A stretch of 14,172 nt of DNA from UBA5359 sp028699365 [NCBI: bacterium] (GTDB taxonomy: Bacteria; UBP13; UBA5359). The stretch is taken from positions 1-14,172 of the forward strand of contig JAQVUQ010000023.1 in the NCBI GenBank assembly GCA_028699365.1. Direction: 5' to 3'. Shown here piece by piece: positions 4,972 to 11,760 of the stretch. A program made the position numbers and the translations under genes. Numbering within the stretch: the stretch's first letter is position 1; every line of letters starts with the position of its first letter. Under the pieces are notes generated by a model. The model was not told the DNA's origin, did not search any database, and saw nothing but the letters and a program-made list of their open reading frames with translations.

Positions 4972-7069
4972 ACCCGAGTATTTTACCATACAGATACGCC
5001 GCTCTGTCGGCATCTCTATCGTCAGGCTCCTGATGAGTGTAAGTTGCTGCCAGATATATAGCCGTCAATTCATGCAGCGCGGGAATGACGGTGCCCTGGT
5101 CAATCAGGCGTCTGAGATGTTCTCCCGGAGTCTCCCAGGGCTGCCGCCCCATCCCGGTCTCGTTCAGAAAGAGCAGAATGTGAGCGTAAGCCTGATCGAT
5201 ACGCTCCCTGGCCGTGCCGGTAAAAGTCTCCGCCTCAAGCAGCATGGCTTTACGATTCCTGTTTAAGACCAGCCTTCTGAGCAATTGACGGTAGATATGA
5301 ATCAGACCGACAATGGACAATGTGACGATGATAATCAACAACATGGATATCCAGAGACGCCTGTTCCTGAAGAGCATCTGCACCTTCTTCAGCATCAGCG
5401 AACCTGAAGAAGGCAGGCTCGCCCCTCTTCCCGGAGTAGCCTCGAAAACCACCCAACCGTGTCCCGGTATGTTGAGCTCAGCCCAGGCATGGGCATCCCT
5501 GAACCTTATCATTGTCCTGCCTTGTGCATCCACTTCCTCCGACAGGTATCCGGTAGCAAAGCGTGACGGTATGCCGTTGATACGAGCCAGAACGGCCATA
5601 GCCGTGGCAAAATACTGGCAATGGCCGCGTCCTGATCTAAAGAGAAAATAGTCCACACTCTCGCCTCGCGGCGAGCCCACGTTAAGACTGTATTCATAGT
5701 TGGCCAGAAGATATTTCTGTATTGCCCGGGCCTTCTCCAACGGCGTATTCAATCCGGCGGTTATATTTCTACCCAGTTCCATAACCCTGGGAGAGAGCGC
5801 CGGCAACTCTCTATAATCGGCAGCAATGACACCTTCAATTGCCGGCTTAGGCTTTTCCCGTTCCGGGATCTCGGAGGGGATCACCGATGTAACCGCATAT
5901 CGTAAGTTCGGTTTACGCTCGGATTGCAAAACAACCGAATCATACTCGCTCGAATAGGACAGAACAGAATTGATATTGATTGATTTGACGCAATAAGGAA
6001 CCGGCAAAAGAGGTGAAGGAGGATCGATAAGCTGCATATCGATGGTAAAGCGCCTGCCGGGAAGATCCTCATCCGTAAGCTTGGCTAAACCGGCAGCATT
6101 TACAAGTTCGGCGTTACTGAACACTGCCCGCCAGCTCTTTCCATCGTAGCCTTCGTAGCATGTCTCCCGCCAGTAAAAAGATATGTCCGTATCGGCCGTG
6201 GCCACCAGGCGGTTGTCATCCAGGCTTGGAACCGGTCCTATAGTGAAAGGGCCGTAGGTCCAACTGTCCGGAGCATTCGTCTTCACTTGAGGTGTGAACC
6301 AGTGAATCATGCGCCAGGAGATACGAAAGAACAGCCGATCAAAATAGAGCTGATTATTCCAGATGGATGCTGCCGCCATAGTACAGATCGTTACCATCAG
6401 CAGCAGCATCACAGATAATCGCAAATCCATCCTGACACGCCCGGCATGGCCGTGCCGCCTGTGCCTGTCGCCCAGATGAGCTATCTCCAACAGAGCTTCA
6501 GAACGCATAACGGCCAACAGCCCGATGATGGAGACTACCATCACGGTGATATTGAAAGAGGACGGGGCGCTTACCGTCAACAGAGCTTCCACCGACAGTG
6601 TAGGCACCAGCAGAAGGAAAACATCCTTGTCCCTTATAAGGGTGTAACTGCGTATGACGGCCGCCCACAGATAGACATAGCATAGAATCAGATAGAGTTT
6701 GCTCTCCAGAGTCTCAGAACCTATGCCGAATATCTGTTCGAGAGGCAACAGGTCTCTATTGAAGAAGAAGGTATAGGCTAACAGCAGCACCACGCCAAAG
6801 CCGACAAAGACAAAGAGCCGTCTGCTGGACAAGCCGTGGTAACGGGTATAAGTGCTGGTAACGAAGCCTGCTACTATTACGACGGGCATTATCCAGACCT
6901 GGTTGAACAGCACCAGCGTTCTGTCTACCAGAATAACACCACAAAGAACCGCTATCATGCCCCAGACATACAGAGCCAGAGATCGCCGGACGGGATGTTC
7001 TTCCCAGGCGCTCTTCGAGCGTGTTGTTGGTTGTTGATTGTTGGTTGTTGGCTTCAAGCTCCCTTGCAC
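4970..7069 (-). CDS. TgpA-like membrane transglutaminase (DUF3488 / transglutaminase core / DUF4129)
   Basis: The 699-residue integral membrane protein has about six N-terminal membrane segments (residues 30-240), an extracytoplasmic region with the transglutaminase/protease-like core, a further membrane segment (about 572-592) and a cytoplasmic tail of DUF4129 type. The core shows the Cys of GRGHCQYFATA (C484), the His of RDAHAWAEL (H527) and the third catalytic position near VVFEATPG (about 541-547, Glu where many members have Asp). In related organisms such proteins occur next to MoxR and DUF58 proteins, as here; substrates are mostly unknown. The frame opens at GTG 7069 inside composite repeat B; the first ~20 residues (SLKPTTNNQQPTT and RSKSA) are repeat-encoded and the Shine-Dalgarno GGAG is only 1 nt from the GTG, so initiation may be weak. 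The next Met is inside membrane segment 1. The native start was probably replaced. Confidence 0.9.
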   Translation of the reverse strand: MQGSLKPTTNNQQPTTRSKSAWEEHPVRRSLALYVWGMIAVLCGVILVDRTLVLFNQVWIMPVVIVAGFVTSTYTRYHGLSSRRLFVFVGFGVVLLLAYTFFFNRDLLPLEQIFGIGSETLESKLYLILCYVYLWAAVIRSYTLIRDKDVFLLLVPTLSVEALLTVSAPSSFNITVMVVSIIGLLAVMRSEALLEIAHLGDRHRRHGHAGRVRMDLRLSVMLLLMVTICTMAAASIWNNQLYFDRLFFRISWRMIHWFTPQVKTNAPDSWTYGPFTIGPVPSLDDNRLVATADTDISFYWRETCYEGYDGKSWRAVFSNAELVNAAGLAKLTDEDLPGRRFTIDMQLIDPPSPLLPVPYCVKSININSVLSYSSEYDSVVLQSERKPNLRYAVTSVIPSEIPEREKPKPAIEGVIAADYRELPALSPRVMELGRNITAGLNTPLEKARAIQKYLLANYEYSLNVGSPRGESVDYFLFRSGRGHCQYFATAMAVLARINGIPSRFATGYLSEEVDAQGRTMIRFRDAHAWAELNIPGHGWVVFEATPGRGASLPSSGSLMLKKVQMLFRNRRLWISMLLIIIVTLSIVGLIHIYRQLLRRLVLNRNRKAMLLEAETFTGTARERIDQAYAHILLFLNETGMGRQPWETPGEHLRRLIDQGTVIPALHELTAIYLAATYTHQEPDDRDADRAAYLYGKILG
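7008..7021. repeat. Hairpin CGCTC-TTC-GAGCG at the end of repeat B
   Basis: Five-base arms around TTC, matching the two hairpins at the end of repeat A; here the sixth pair is lost (GCG...GTG). It lies within the coding frame of the transglutaminase (RSKSA). Confidence 0.75.
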
Positions 7070-7222
7070 GCTCCGCCCTAACTTCTATCTTTTATCTTCT
7101 GTCTTCTGTCTTCTGTTTTACCATACCCCAGTGACCAGCCAAAACTCCTGGCTCCTGGCTCCTGAACTTGCAAACACAGCCTAATACATAAATAACGACC
7201 CTAAACTCTTGACCCCTGAACC
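7008..7222 (-). repeat. Composite repeat element, copy B
   Basis: Same order and orientation as copy A: (GTTCA)-type units, a conserved TTTATGTATT-like segment, a GTTTGCA stretch, two GGAGCCA units (7145-7163), GCTGGTCACTGGGGTATGG, a GACAGAA array (7081-7117), a GGAGCTTGAAGCC block, an AACAACC array (7021-7051) and the hairpin. It has only one copy of the outer part and a shorter array than A. It fills the junction between the DUF58 and transglutaminase genes (7070-7200) and enters both reading frames. Confidence 0.9.
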
Positions 7223-8466
7223 GTCGATTTCGATATGCGGCTCAACGCTTCGGCCATATCATCGCCGCTCTTTATATCTACCGGACCCAGCCCGGCTCTT
7301 TCCAGTCTGCTGAATTGTTCCTGCCTGACGGCAATATACCTCTTGCGCCGGCCTGCCCTGATCTTTTTTCCATAAGTTGATGCATCGGGACTGATCAGGA
7401 AAGAGAACACCTTTCGGGCGCTTGCCGTTATCATGCTGTCAGCCAGCAGCGGGTCCGGATCAGACGAGACGATATATACGCTGGCGCCCGGTTCGCTTTC
7501 CAGGATATCCCTGGTCAGCACTTCGGATAAAGGTTTTCCCTGCCCGCCTTTAAGCGCTGCCAATAGGGCCAGAATGTCGTAGATGTAATGCCGGTTTACT
7601 AATACCGGAGCACCGTTGCCGTCCCCGTTGATCTGGAAGTAGAGCCTTATCTTGCCTTTAAGCAACGAAACAGCCAGGCTTATTGCCGCTATGACCGCAT
7701 CTTCCAGAACCGCCTCCAGTCCGAAGCCCGACGAACAGGTGGAACGGGCGTCAAGAAGAATAATCGCGGTAGGCACGGCGTCACGCTCAAATTCCTTGAC
7801 AAAGAGCTTTCCTTCACGGGCGGTAGCTCTCCAGTGAATGCGCTTGAGATCGTCCCCCTGATGATAATCCCTCAGACCGGCAAAGGTTTCCCTGCCTTCC
7901 GGCGCCAGCCTCGAAAGATTATCGCCTATTCTCCTGCTGTATCTTGCGCTGGGAGCAGGGATTGTTATCGACACAGGCGCAGGATAGACCGTAATCGATC
8001 CTGCCGGCAAAGCGCTGTGCCTCATCTGAAGAATGCCCAGCGGATCGACGGCTTCAATGCAGAGACGATCATCGGCATAGATCCCCCGTCGCGCCATGAC
8101 GATCTGATAATCCACATCCAGCGTTTCATGCGGGGCAAGATCGTCTACTATCAGCAGAGCCTCCGGCGCACCGGATAAAACCGGCAATTGATCCCTGAGC
8201 ATCAGCCGCGGAATTATCCTGCCGGTTTCATTTCTTATTCTTGCTGAAAGCGTGATTTCTTCCCCGGCGAAAAAACCACCCTCGAGCGGAATGCGCGTCA
8301 CCCTTACACCCTTCAGCACAAGATATGAGTAGAGACAGGATGCAGCCGCCAGGCTAAGCATGCAAGTGGATACATAGTAAATGGGCTTCACCTGGTTGAT
8401 AGAGGCTATCAGAAAGAAGGCAACACTCAAGAGTATATATATTGTTCCCCTGCGAGTGGGCCTCAA
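7201..8466 (-). CDS. DUF58 family protein
   Basis: This 421-residue protein starts with two membrane segments (about 8-24 and 30-50), continues with a beta-rich extracytoplasmic or peripheral region (about 55-170) and carries the DUF58 signature: YHQGDDLKRIHWRATAREG (201-219) followed by a von Willebrand A-like strand AIILLDARS (234-242). DUF58 proteins regularly pair with MoxR ATPases, which are thought to act as chaperones on vWA-type partners; their exact job is unknown. The start is TTG 8466, which forms a TTGA 4-bp overlap with the MoxR stop codon, a coupling arrangement; no ATG with a better ribosome site is seen. The final residues (VQGSRV) and the TAG at 7201-7203 come from composite repeat B. 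It is the second gene of the operon. Confidence 0.93.
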   Translation of the reverse strand: MRPTRRGTIYILLSVAFFLIASINQVKPIYYVSTCMLSLAAASCLYSYLVLKGVRVTRIPLEGGFFAGEEITLSARIRNETGRIIPRLMLRDQLPVLSGAPEALLIVDDLAPHETLDVDYQIVMARRGIYADDRLCIEAVDPLGILQMRHSALPAGSITVYPAPVSITIPAPSARYSRRIGDNLSRLAPEGRETFAGLRDYHQGDDLKRIHWRATAREGKLFVKEFERDAVPTAIILLDARSTCSSGFGLEAVLEDAVIAAISLAVSLLKGKIRLYFQINGDGNGAPVLVNRHYIYDILALLAALKGGQGKPLSEVLTRDILESEPGASVYIVSSDPDPLLADSMITASARKVFSFLISPDASTYGKKIRAGRRKRYIAVRQEQFSRLERAGLGPVDIKSGDDMAEALSRISKSTVQGSRV

Positions 8467-9416
8467 CCCTTATCACCACCGTCGACAGGTATCTCTTCCA
8501 GCAGGCGTTCTATGATTCTGCGCCCGTCAATTCCGTGCAGCGCCACTTCCGGACGCAGTATCAGGCGATGAGACAGGACATCGGCAGCCATAGCCTTTAT
8601 ATCATCCGGCAGAACGTAATCCCTTCCGCTGATAGCAGCCAGCGCCTGGGCAGAGCGATAAAGCGATATGGAGCCTCTGGGAGATGCCCCCAGGTAAACA
8701 TCCTTCTCTTTACGTGTAGCCCTCACCAGCCTAAGAATATAGGCTCTGGCGGCATCGCTGACCGTTATTTCGTGAATATACCCACCGATGGACTGTATAT
8801 CTTCCGGTCCTACAACTCTCTTTGCCGTCTTAAAGCCTGCTTCTCCGCCCTGGCTGCGTAATATGGCATCCTCGACATCGGCTTCGGGATAACCGAGTGA
8901 GAGGCACATCTGAAATCTATCCAATTGAGCTTCCGGCAAAGGATACGTTCCCTCATACTCCACCGGGTTCTGCGTGCCTATGACAAAGAACGGGCTGGGC
9001 ATAGGATAGGTTCTGCCCTCGGCCGACACCTGGCGCTCCTCCATGCACTCCAGCAAACTGGATTGGGTCTTGGGGCTGGAGCGGTTGATTTCATCCGCCA
9101 GCAGTATATTGGTAAAAACAGGGCCGGGCTGAAACTCGAAGCTACGCTCTCCCTGATTGTAGATCACCGATCCCGTAATATCGGAGGGCACAAGGTCAGG
9201 CGTAAACTGCACACGCTTGAAATCGCATCCCGTAACCAGACCGAAAGCCTTGGCCAGGACGGTCTTGCCGACTCCCGGCACATCTTCAAGAAGCAGGTGA
9301 CCACCGCTCAACATGGCAGCCAGAGCATGCTCCAGAACCCGCCGTTTGCCGATAATAATCTTTTCCATCTCCGATAATACATCCGATATGGCAATCGTTG
9401 TCTCTTCAAGTGTCAT
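8463..9416 (-). CDS. MoxR family AAA+ ATPase
   Basis: This 317-residue protein has the full length and motifs of MoxR ATPases: Walker A EDVPGVGKTVLAKA (44-57), FTPDLVPSDITG (71-82), Walker B NILLADEINRSSPKTQ (103-118), sensor 1 IGTQNPVEYEGTYPLPEAQLDRF (146-168, N150), and the C-terminal AAA lid with SPRGS (sensor 2 region) and VLPDDIKAMAADVLSHRL. It is soluble and likely works on the DUF58 vWA-like partner encoded next. ATG 9416 has GAGGGG 7 nt upstream, just outside the inverted-repeat element at 9431-9662. It is the first gene of the operon moxR-DUF58-transglutaminase-ogt; the operon promoter should lie upstream of 9416 but I cannot point to convincing -35/-10 boxes. Confidence 0.95.
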   Translation of the reverse strand: MTLEETTIAISDVLSEMEKIIIGKRRVLEHALAAMLSGGHLLLEDVPGVGKTVLAKAFGLVTGCDFKRVQFTPDLVPSDITGSVIYNQGERSFEFQPGPVFTNILLADEINRSSPKTQSSLLECMEERQVSAEGRTYPMPSPFFVIGTQNPVEYEGTYPLPEAQLDRFQMCLSLGYPEADVEDAILRSQGGEAGFKTAKRVVGPEDIQSIGGYIHEITVSDAARAYILRLVRATRKEKDVYLGASPRGSISLYRSAQALAAISGRDYVLPDDIKAMAADVLSHRLILRPEVALHGIDGRRIIERLLEEIPVDGGDKG

Positions 9417-9430
9417 GTATTGTCCCCTCT

Positions 9431-9467
9431 GTCAGGCACAAAGGCACTAAGGCACAAAGGCACAAAG
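9431..9467. repeat. Left inverted end with octamer array
   Basis: Four AGGCACNA units; reverse complement of 9626-9662 with 3 mismatches. Confidence 0.9.
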
Positions 9468-9479
9468 TTCTTTAGCCCG

Positions 9480-9587
9480 TTATTTCTGCTTTATCTTTGA
9501 GATTAAGCTACTTAACATACGCTCTATCTCTCTACTCGTTTCATAAAGAGTATCATAATCCTCATAAGATCCCGGTAGTTTCTCAAA
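9480..9587 (-). pseudogene. C-terminal remnant of a four-helix-bundle protein (23S rRNA intervening-sequence protein family)
   Basis: On the minus strand 35 codons run from 9587 to the TAA at 9480-9482, preceded in frame by a TGA (9588-9590). The peptide contains YEDYDTLYETSREIERMLSS followed by LISKIKQK. This is the typical last helix (LYE..REIERMLSSLI.K.K) of the TIGR02436/S23 four-helix-bundle family, whose full members have about 115-130 residues. The start and the first three helices are missing, so it is a decayed fragment. It lies between the inverted ends of the 232-bp element, which suggests the parent element carried an intact copy. The family is also related to the Avd accessory proteins of diversity-generating retroelements, but no such system is in the window. 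Confidence 0.75.
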
Positions 9588-9625
9588 TCAACCTCCTATT
9601 CCCAGCTTGTGAATGCGCTTAGGCC

Positions 9626-9662
9626 CTTTGTGCCTCTGTGCCTCTGTGCCTTTGTGCCTGAC
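9626..9662. repeat. Right inverted end with octamer array
   Basis: Octamers of CTCTGTGC/CTTTGTGC type; reverse complement of 9431-9467 with 3 mismatches. Confidence 0.9.
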
Positions 9663-9685
9663 TTACAAATGGTCCCCAGCCAGAG

Positions 9686-10336
9686 TTATGGCCTGAAGTA
9701 ATCAAGCCTGTCCTCCCGGCCCATTACGATGAGAATATCGCCCTCTTCCAGGCGGTCCGTACCGCCGGGAGATACGATAAGATCATTACCTCTCTTTATC
9801 ACCAGTATATTTATACCCATCCTGGTCCGCAGGCACATCTCGGCCAGGGTCTTTCCAAAGAGCTTGGCCGGCGTCGTCACCTCGACTATACTGTAATCCG
9901 TAGTAAGAGGAATATAATCGACGATCGTCTGAGACATCAGGCCGTGAGCCACCTTGACGCCCATATCGCGCTCAGGGAATACGACTCTGTCGGCCCCCAC
10001 CTTCATCAGAACATTGCTCTGGGTATCGCTGAGAGCTTTGGCCACGACATACCTGGCACCCAATTGCTTCAGGTTCAGGGTAATGATAATGCTGTCTTCC
10101 AGGTCGGAGCCTCGTCCTACGATAACCACATCGAAATTGGTCACTCCCAGACTCCGCAAAGCCTCCATATCGGTGGCATCCATCTGAACTATATGCGTAA
10201 CGCTATCCATCATATTGCGGACGATTTCCATATTGGTATCTACGCCAAGCACTTCATGTCCCATGCCGTATAATGTCCTGGCCACACTGGCGCCGAAAAA
10301 ACCCAGACCTATTACCAGAAAACTCTTCTTTTCCAT
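9686..10336 (-). CDS. ktrA: KtrA/TrkA-type regulatory subunit of K+ uptake (RCK_N + RCK_C)
   Basis: This 216-residue cytoplasmic protein has one Rossmann RCK_N domain, with GLGFFG (10-15) and the acidic residue D33 ending the second strand in VLGVDTN, followed by VVIVGRGSDLEDSIIITLNLKQLGA and an RCK_C domain (about 140-216) ending GDILIVMGREDRLDYF. The single RCK_N/RCK_C layout and length match KtrA rather than the two-repeat TrkA of enterobacteria. It binds nucleotides (ATP/ADP or NAD(H)) and gates the KtrB channel encoded 10 bp upstream. ATG 10336 is preceded by a weak TGGAAG; translation probably benefits from coupling to ktrB. Confidence 0.93.
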   Translation of the reverse strand: MEKKSFLVIGLGFFGASVARTLYGMGHEVLGVDTNMEIVRNMMDSVTHIVQMDATDMEALRSLGVTNFDVVIVGRGSDLEDSIIITLNLKQLGARYVVAKALSDTQSNVLMKVGADRVVFPERDMGVKVAHGLMSQTIVDYIPLTTDYSIVEVTTPAKLFGKTLAEMCLRTRMGINILVIKRGNDLIVSPGGTDRLEEGDILIVMGREDRLDYFRP

Positions 10337-10346
10337 AATCTTCCAC

Positions 10347-11711
10347 TCACCCTATCGATATTCTTTCTTCAGGATACGATATCACCGTGCTTTGTTTCCG
10401 CTGCGCCAGAGCAGCGGCAAACGTCAGCGGCCCCACCCTCCCGGCAAACATGACGAACGGAATTATCATCTTCCCGACAACGGAAAGCGCCGGCGTAATA
10501 CCTGTACTCAATCCGACGGTGCCGAAGGCCGAAACCACCTCAAAGAGCACCTGCATGAACTCCTTACCCTCGGTTATTTCCAGAATCATCGTTGCCACTA
10601 TCACCAGAAATAGCGCAAGCATGGCCACCGCCAGAGCACGCAGCGCCAGGTCGAAGGGAATGCGCCTGCCACTGACGTTTATCTCCTCATGGCCGGTTAT
10701 TACTGAACGCGCACTGATGAAAAGCACAGCAAAGGTAGTTGTCTTTATGCCGCCGCCCGTTCCCCCCGGAGATGCCCCTATGAACATCAAAATCACGGTC
10801 AGCAACAACGTCGCCCCGTGCATATCCCCGATACTGATCGTATTGAAACCGGCCGTTCTGGGCGACACCGCCTGAAAGAAAGCCGCCAATATCTTATGCA
10901 GCAGCGGCAGCTTACCTAAAGTGGCCGGGTTACCGTATTCCAGCAGAAACACGGCCAGGGTACCCACCGCTATAAGCACGCCGGTGGCAATAAGCACTAC
11001 CCTGGTATGCAGAAGCAGCCGGGGACGACGATGCGTCTGCGCATCGTATAGATCGGCGATAACCATGAAACCGATGCCTCCAAGAATTATCAAACCGGAA
11101 ACAACTATATTGACCAGAGGATCACCGACAAAAGACGTGAAGCCGCTGAAAGGACCTGTATAGGGGCCGAAGATATCGAAGCCTGCGTTGCAGAAAGCGG
11201 AAACTGCATGAAATATGGACAGATACAGGCCACGCCAGAATCCGTATAGAGATCCAAATCTGGCAAACAGCAGCAACGCCCCCACGCCTTCTATGACCAG
11301 GGTCATCCTGACCACATATTTCACCAGTTTGACCATGCCCTGCAATGAGAGCTGACCCAGGGATTCCCGGATAAGCAATCTCTCTCTGAGTCCGATCCTC
11401 CGTCCCAGAAAGGCGAAGATGATGGTGGACATGGTCATGAAGCCCAATCCACCTATCTGTATCAGCGCCAGTATGATCAATTGCCCAAACAGAGTAAAGG
11501 TAGTGCCCGTATCCACCACTACCAGTCCCGTAACGCAGACGGCGGAATTAGCCGTGAAAAGTGCATCCAACGGAGACAGCGTCTTCCCATCCTGGAGCAT
11601 AACCGGCAAGGAGAGCAGGAAAGCTCCAATAATGATCACCAGAAGGAAGCCCAGCACCATCACCTGCGGCGGCGTCAAACTGTATCTGCTTTTAACGTTA
11701 TTGCCAGACAT
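10347..11711 (-). CDS. ktrB: KtrB/TrkH-type K+ uptake membrane subunit
   Basis: This 454-residue membrane protein has four M1-P-M2 repeats with selectivity-filter turns at ANSAVCVTGLV (G62), AVSAFCNAGF (G177), AVSPRTAGFN (G288) and VVSAFGTVGLS (G400), each with the filter glycine present. The loop GASPGGTGGGIKTTTFAV (312-329) is the conserved gating region of the third repeat. It forms the K+ translocating dimer in the cytoplasmic membrane and works with the RCK ring encoded next. ATG 11711 is chosen over the adjacent TTG 11714 because CGGAG (11717-11721) lies 5 nt before the ATG. Length fits KtrB (about 445) better than TrkH (about 483). The 49-bp gap to the O-antigen-ligase-like gene shows no clear promoter or terminator. 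Confidence 0.94.
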   Translation of the reverse strand: MSGNNVKSRYSLTPPQVMVLGFLLVIIIGAFLLSLPVMLQDGKTLSPLDALFTANSAVCVTGLVVVDTGTTFTLFGQLIILALIQIGGLGFMTMSTIIFAFLGRRIGLRERLLIRESLGQLSLQGMVKLVKYVVRMTLVIEGVGALLLFARFGSLYGFWRGLYLSIFHAVSAFCNAGFDIFGPYTGPFSGFTSFVGDPLVNIVVSGLIILGGIGFMVIADLYDAQTHRRPRLLLHTRVVLIATGVLIAVGTLAVFLLEYGNPATLGKLPLLHKILAAFFQAVSPRTAGFNTISIGDMHGATLLLTVILMFIGASPGGTGGGIKTTTFAVLFISARSVITGHEEINVSGRRIPFDLALRALAVAMLALFLVIVATMILEITEGKEFMQVLFEVVSAFGTVGLSTGITPALSVVGKMIIPFVMFAGRVGPLTFAAALAQRKQSTVISYPEERISIG

Positions 11712-11716
11712 CAAAT

Positions 11717-11721
11717 CTCCG
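11717..11721 (-). promoter_or_regulatory. Ribosome binding site deciding the ktrB start
   Basis: CGGAG on the minus strand is 5 nt from ATG 11711 and only 2 nt from the TTG at 11714. Confidence 0.6.
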
Positions 11722-11760
11722 TTACTCTGCTGAAGTATAATCTAAAGGCCATGGTACAGG

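Larger units (their letters stand above)
9431..9662. mobile_element. 232-bp MITE-like element with 37-bp inverted ends and octamer repeats
   Basis: The ends 9431-9467 and 9626-9662 are inverted copies matching at 34 of 37 positions, each built of four octamers of the type AGGCACAA/AGGCACAG and both beginning GTCAGGCACAAAGGCAC from the outside. The element fills almost the whole 269-bp gap between the ktrA-like and moxR genes. Its interior encodes the C-terminal remnant of a four-helix-bundle protein. No target-site duplication is evident. Calling it mobile is inference from the inverted ends and the gene remnant. Confidence 0.7.

Noticed and set aside
9480-9587. Functional small protein gene of the four-helix-bundle family
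   Set aside because: Only the final helix remains, with an in-frame TGA just upstream and no start codon.
9431-9662. Diversity-generating retroelement suggested by the Avd-related fold
   Set aside because: No reverse transcriptase, template repeat or variable repeat is visible in the window.
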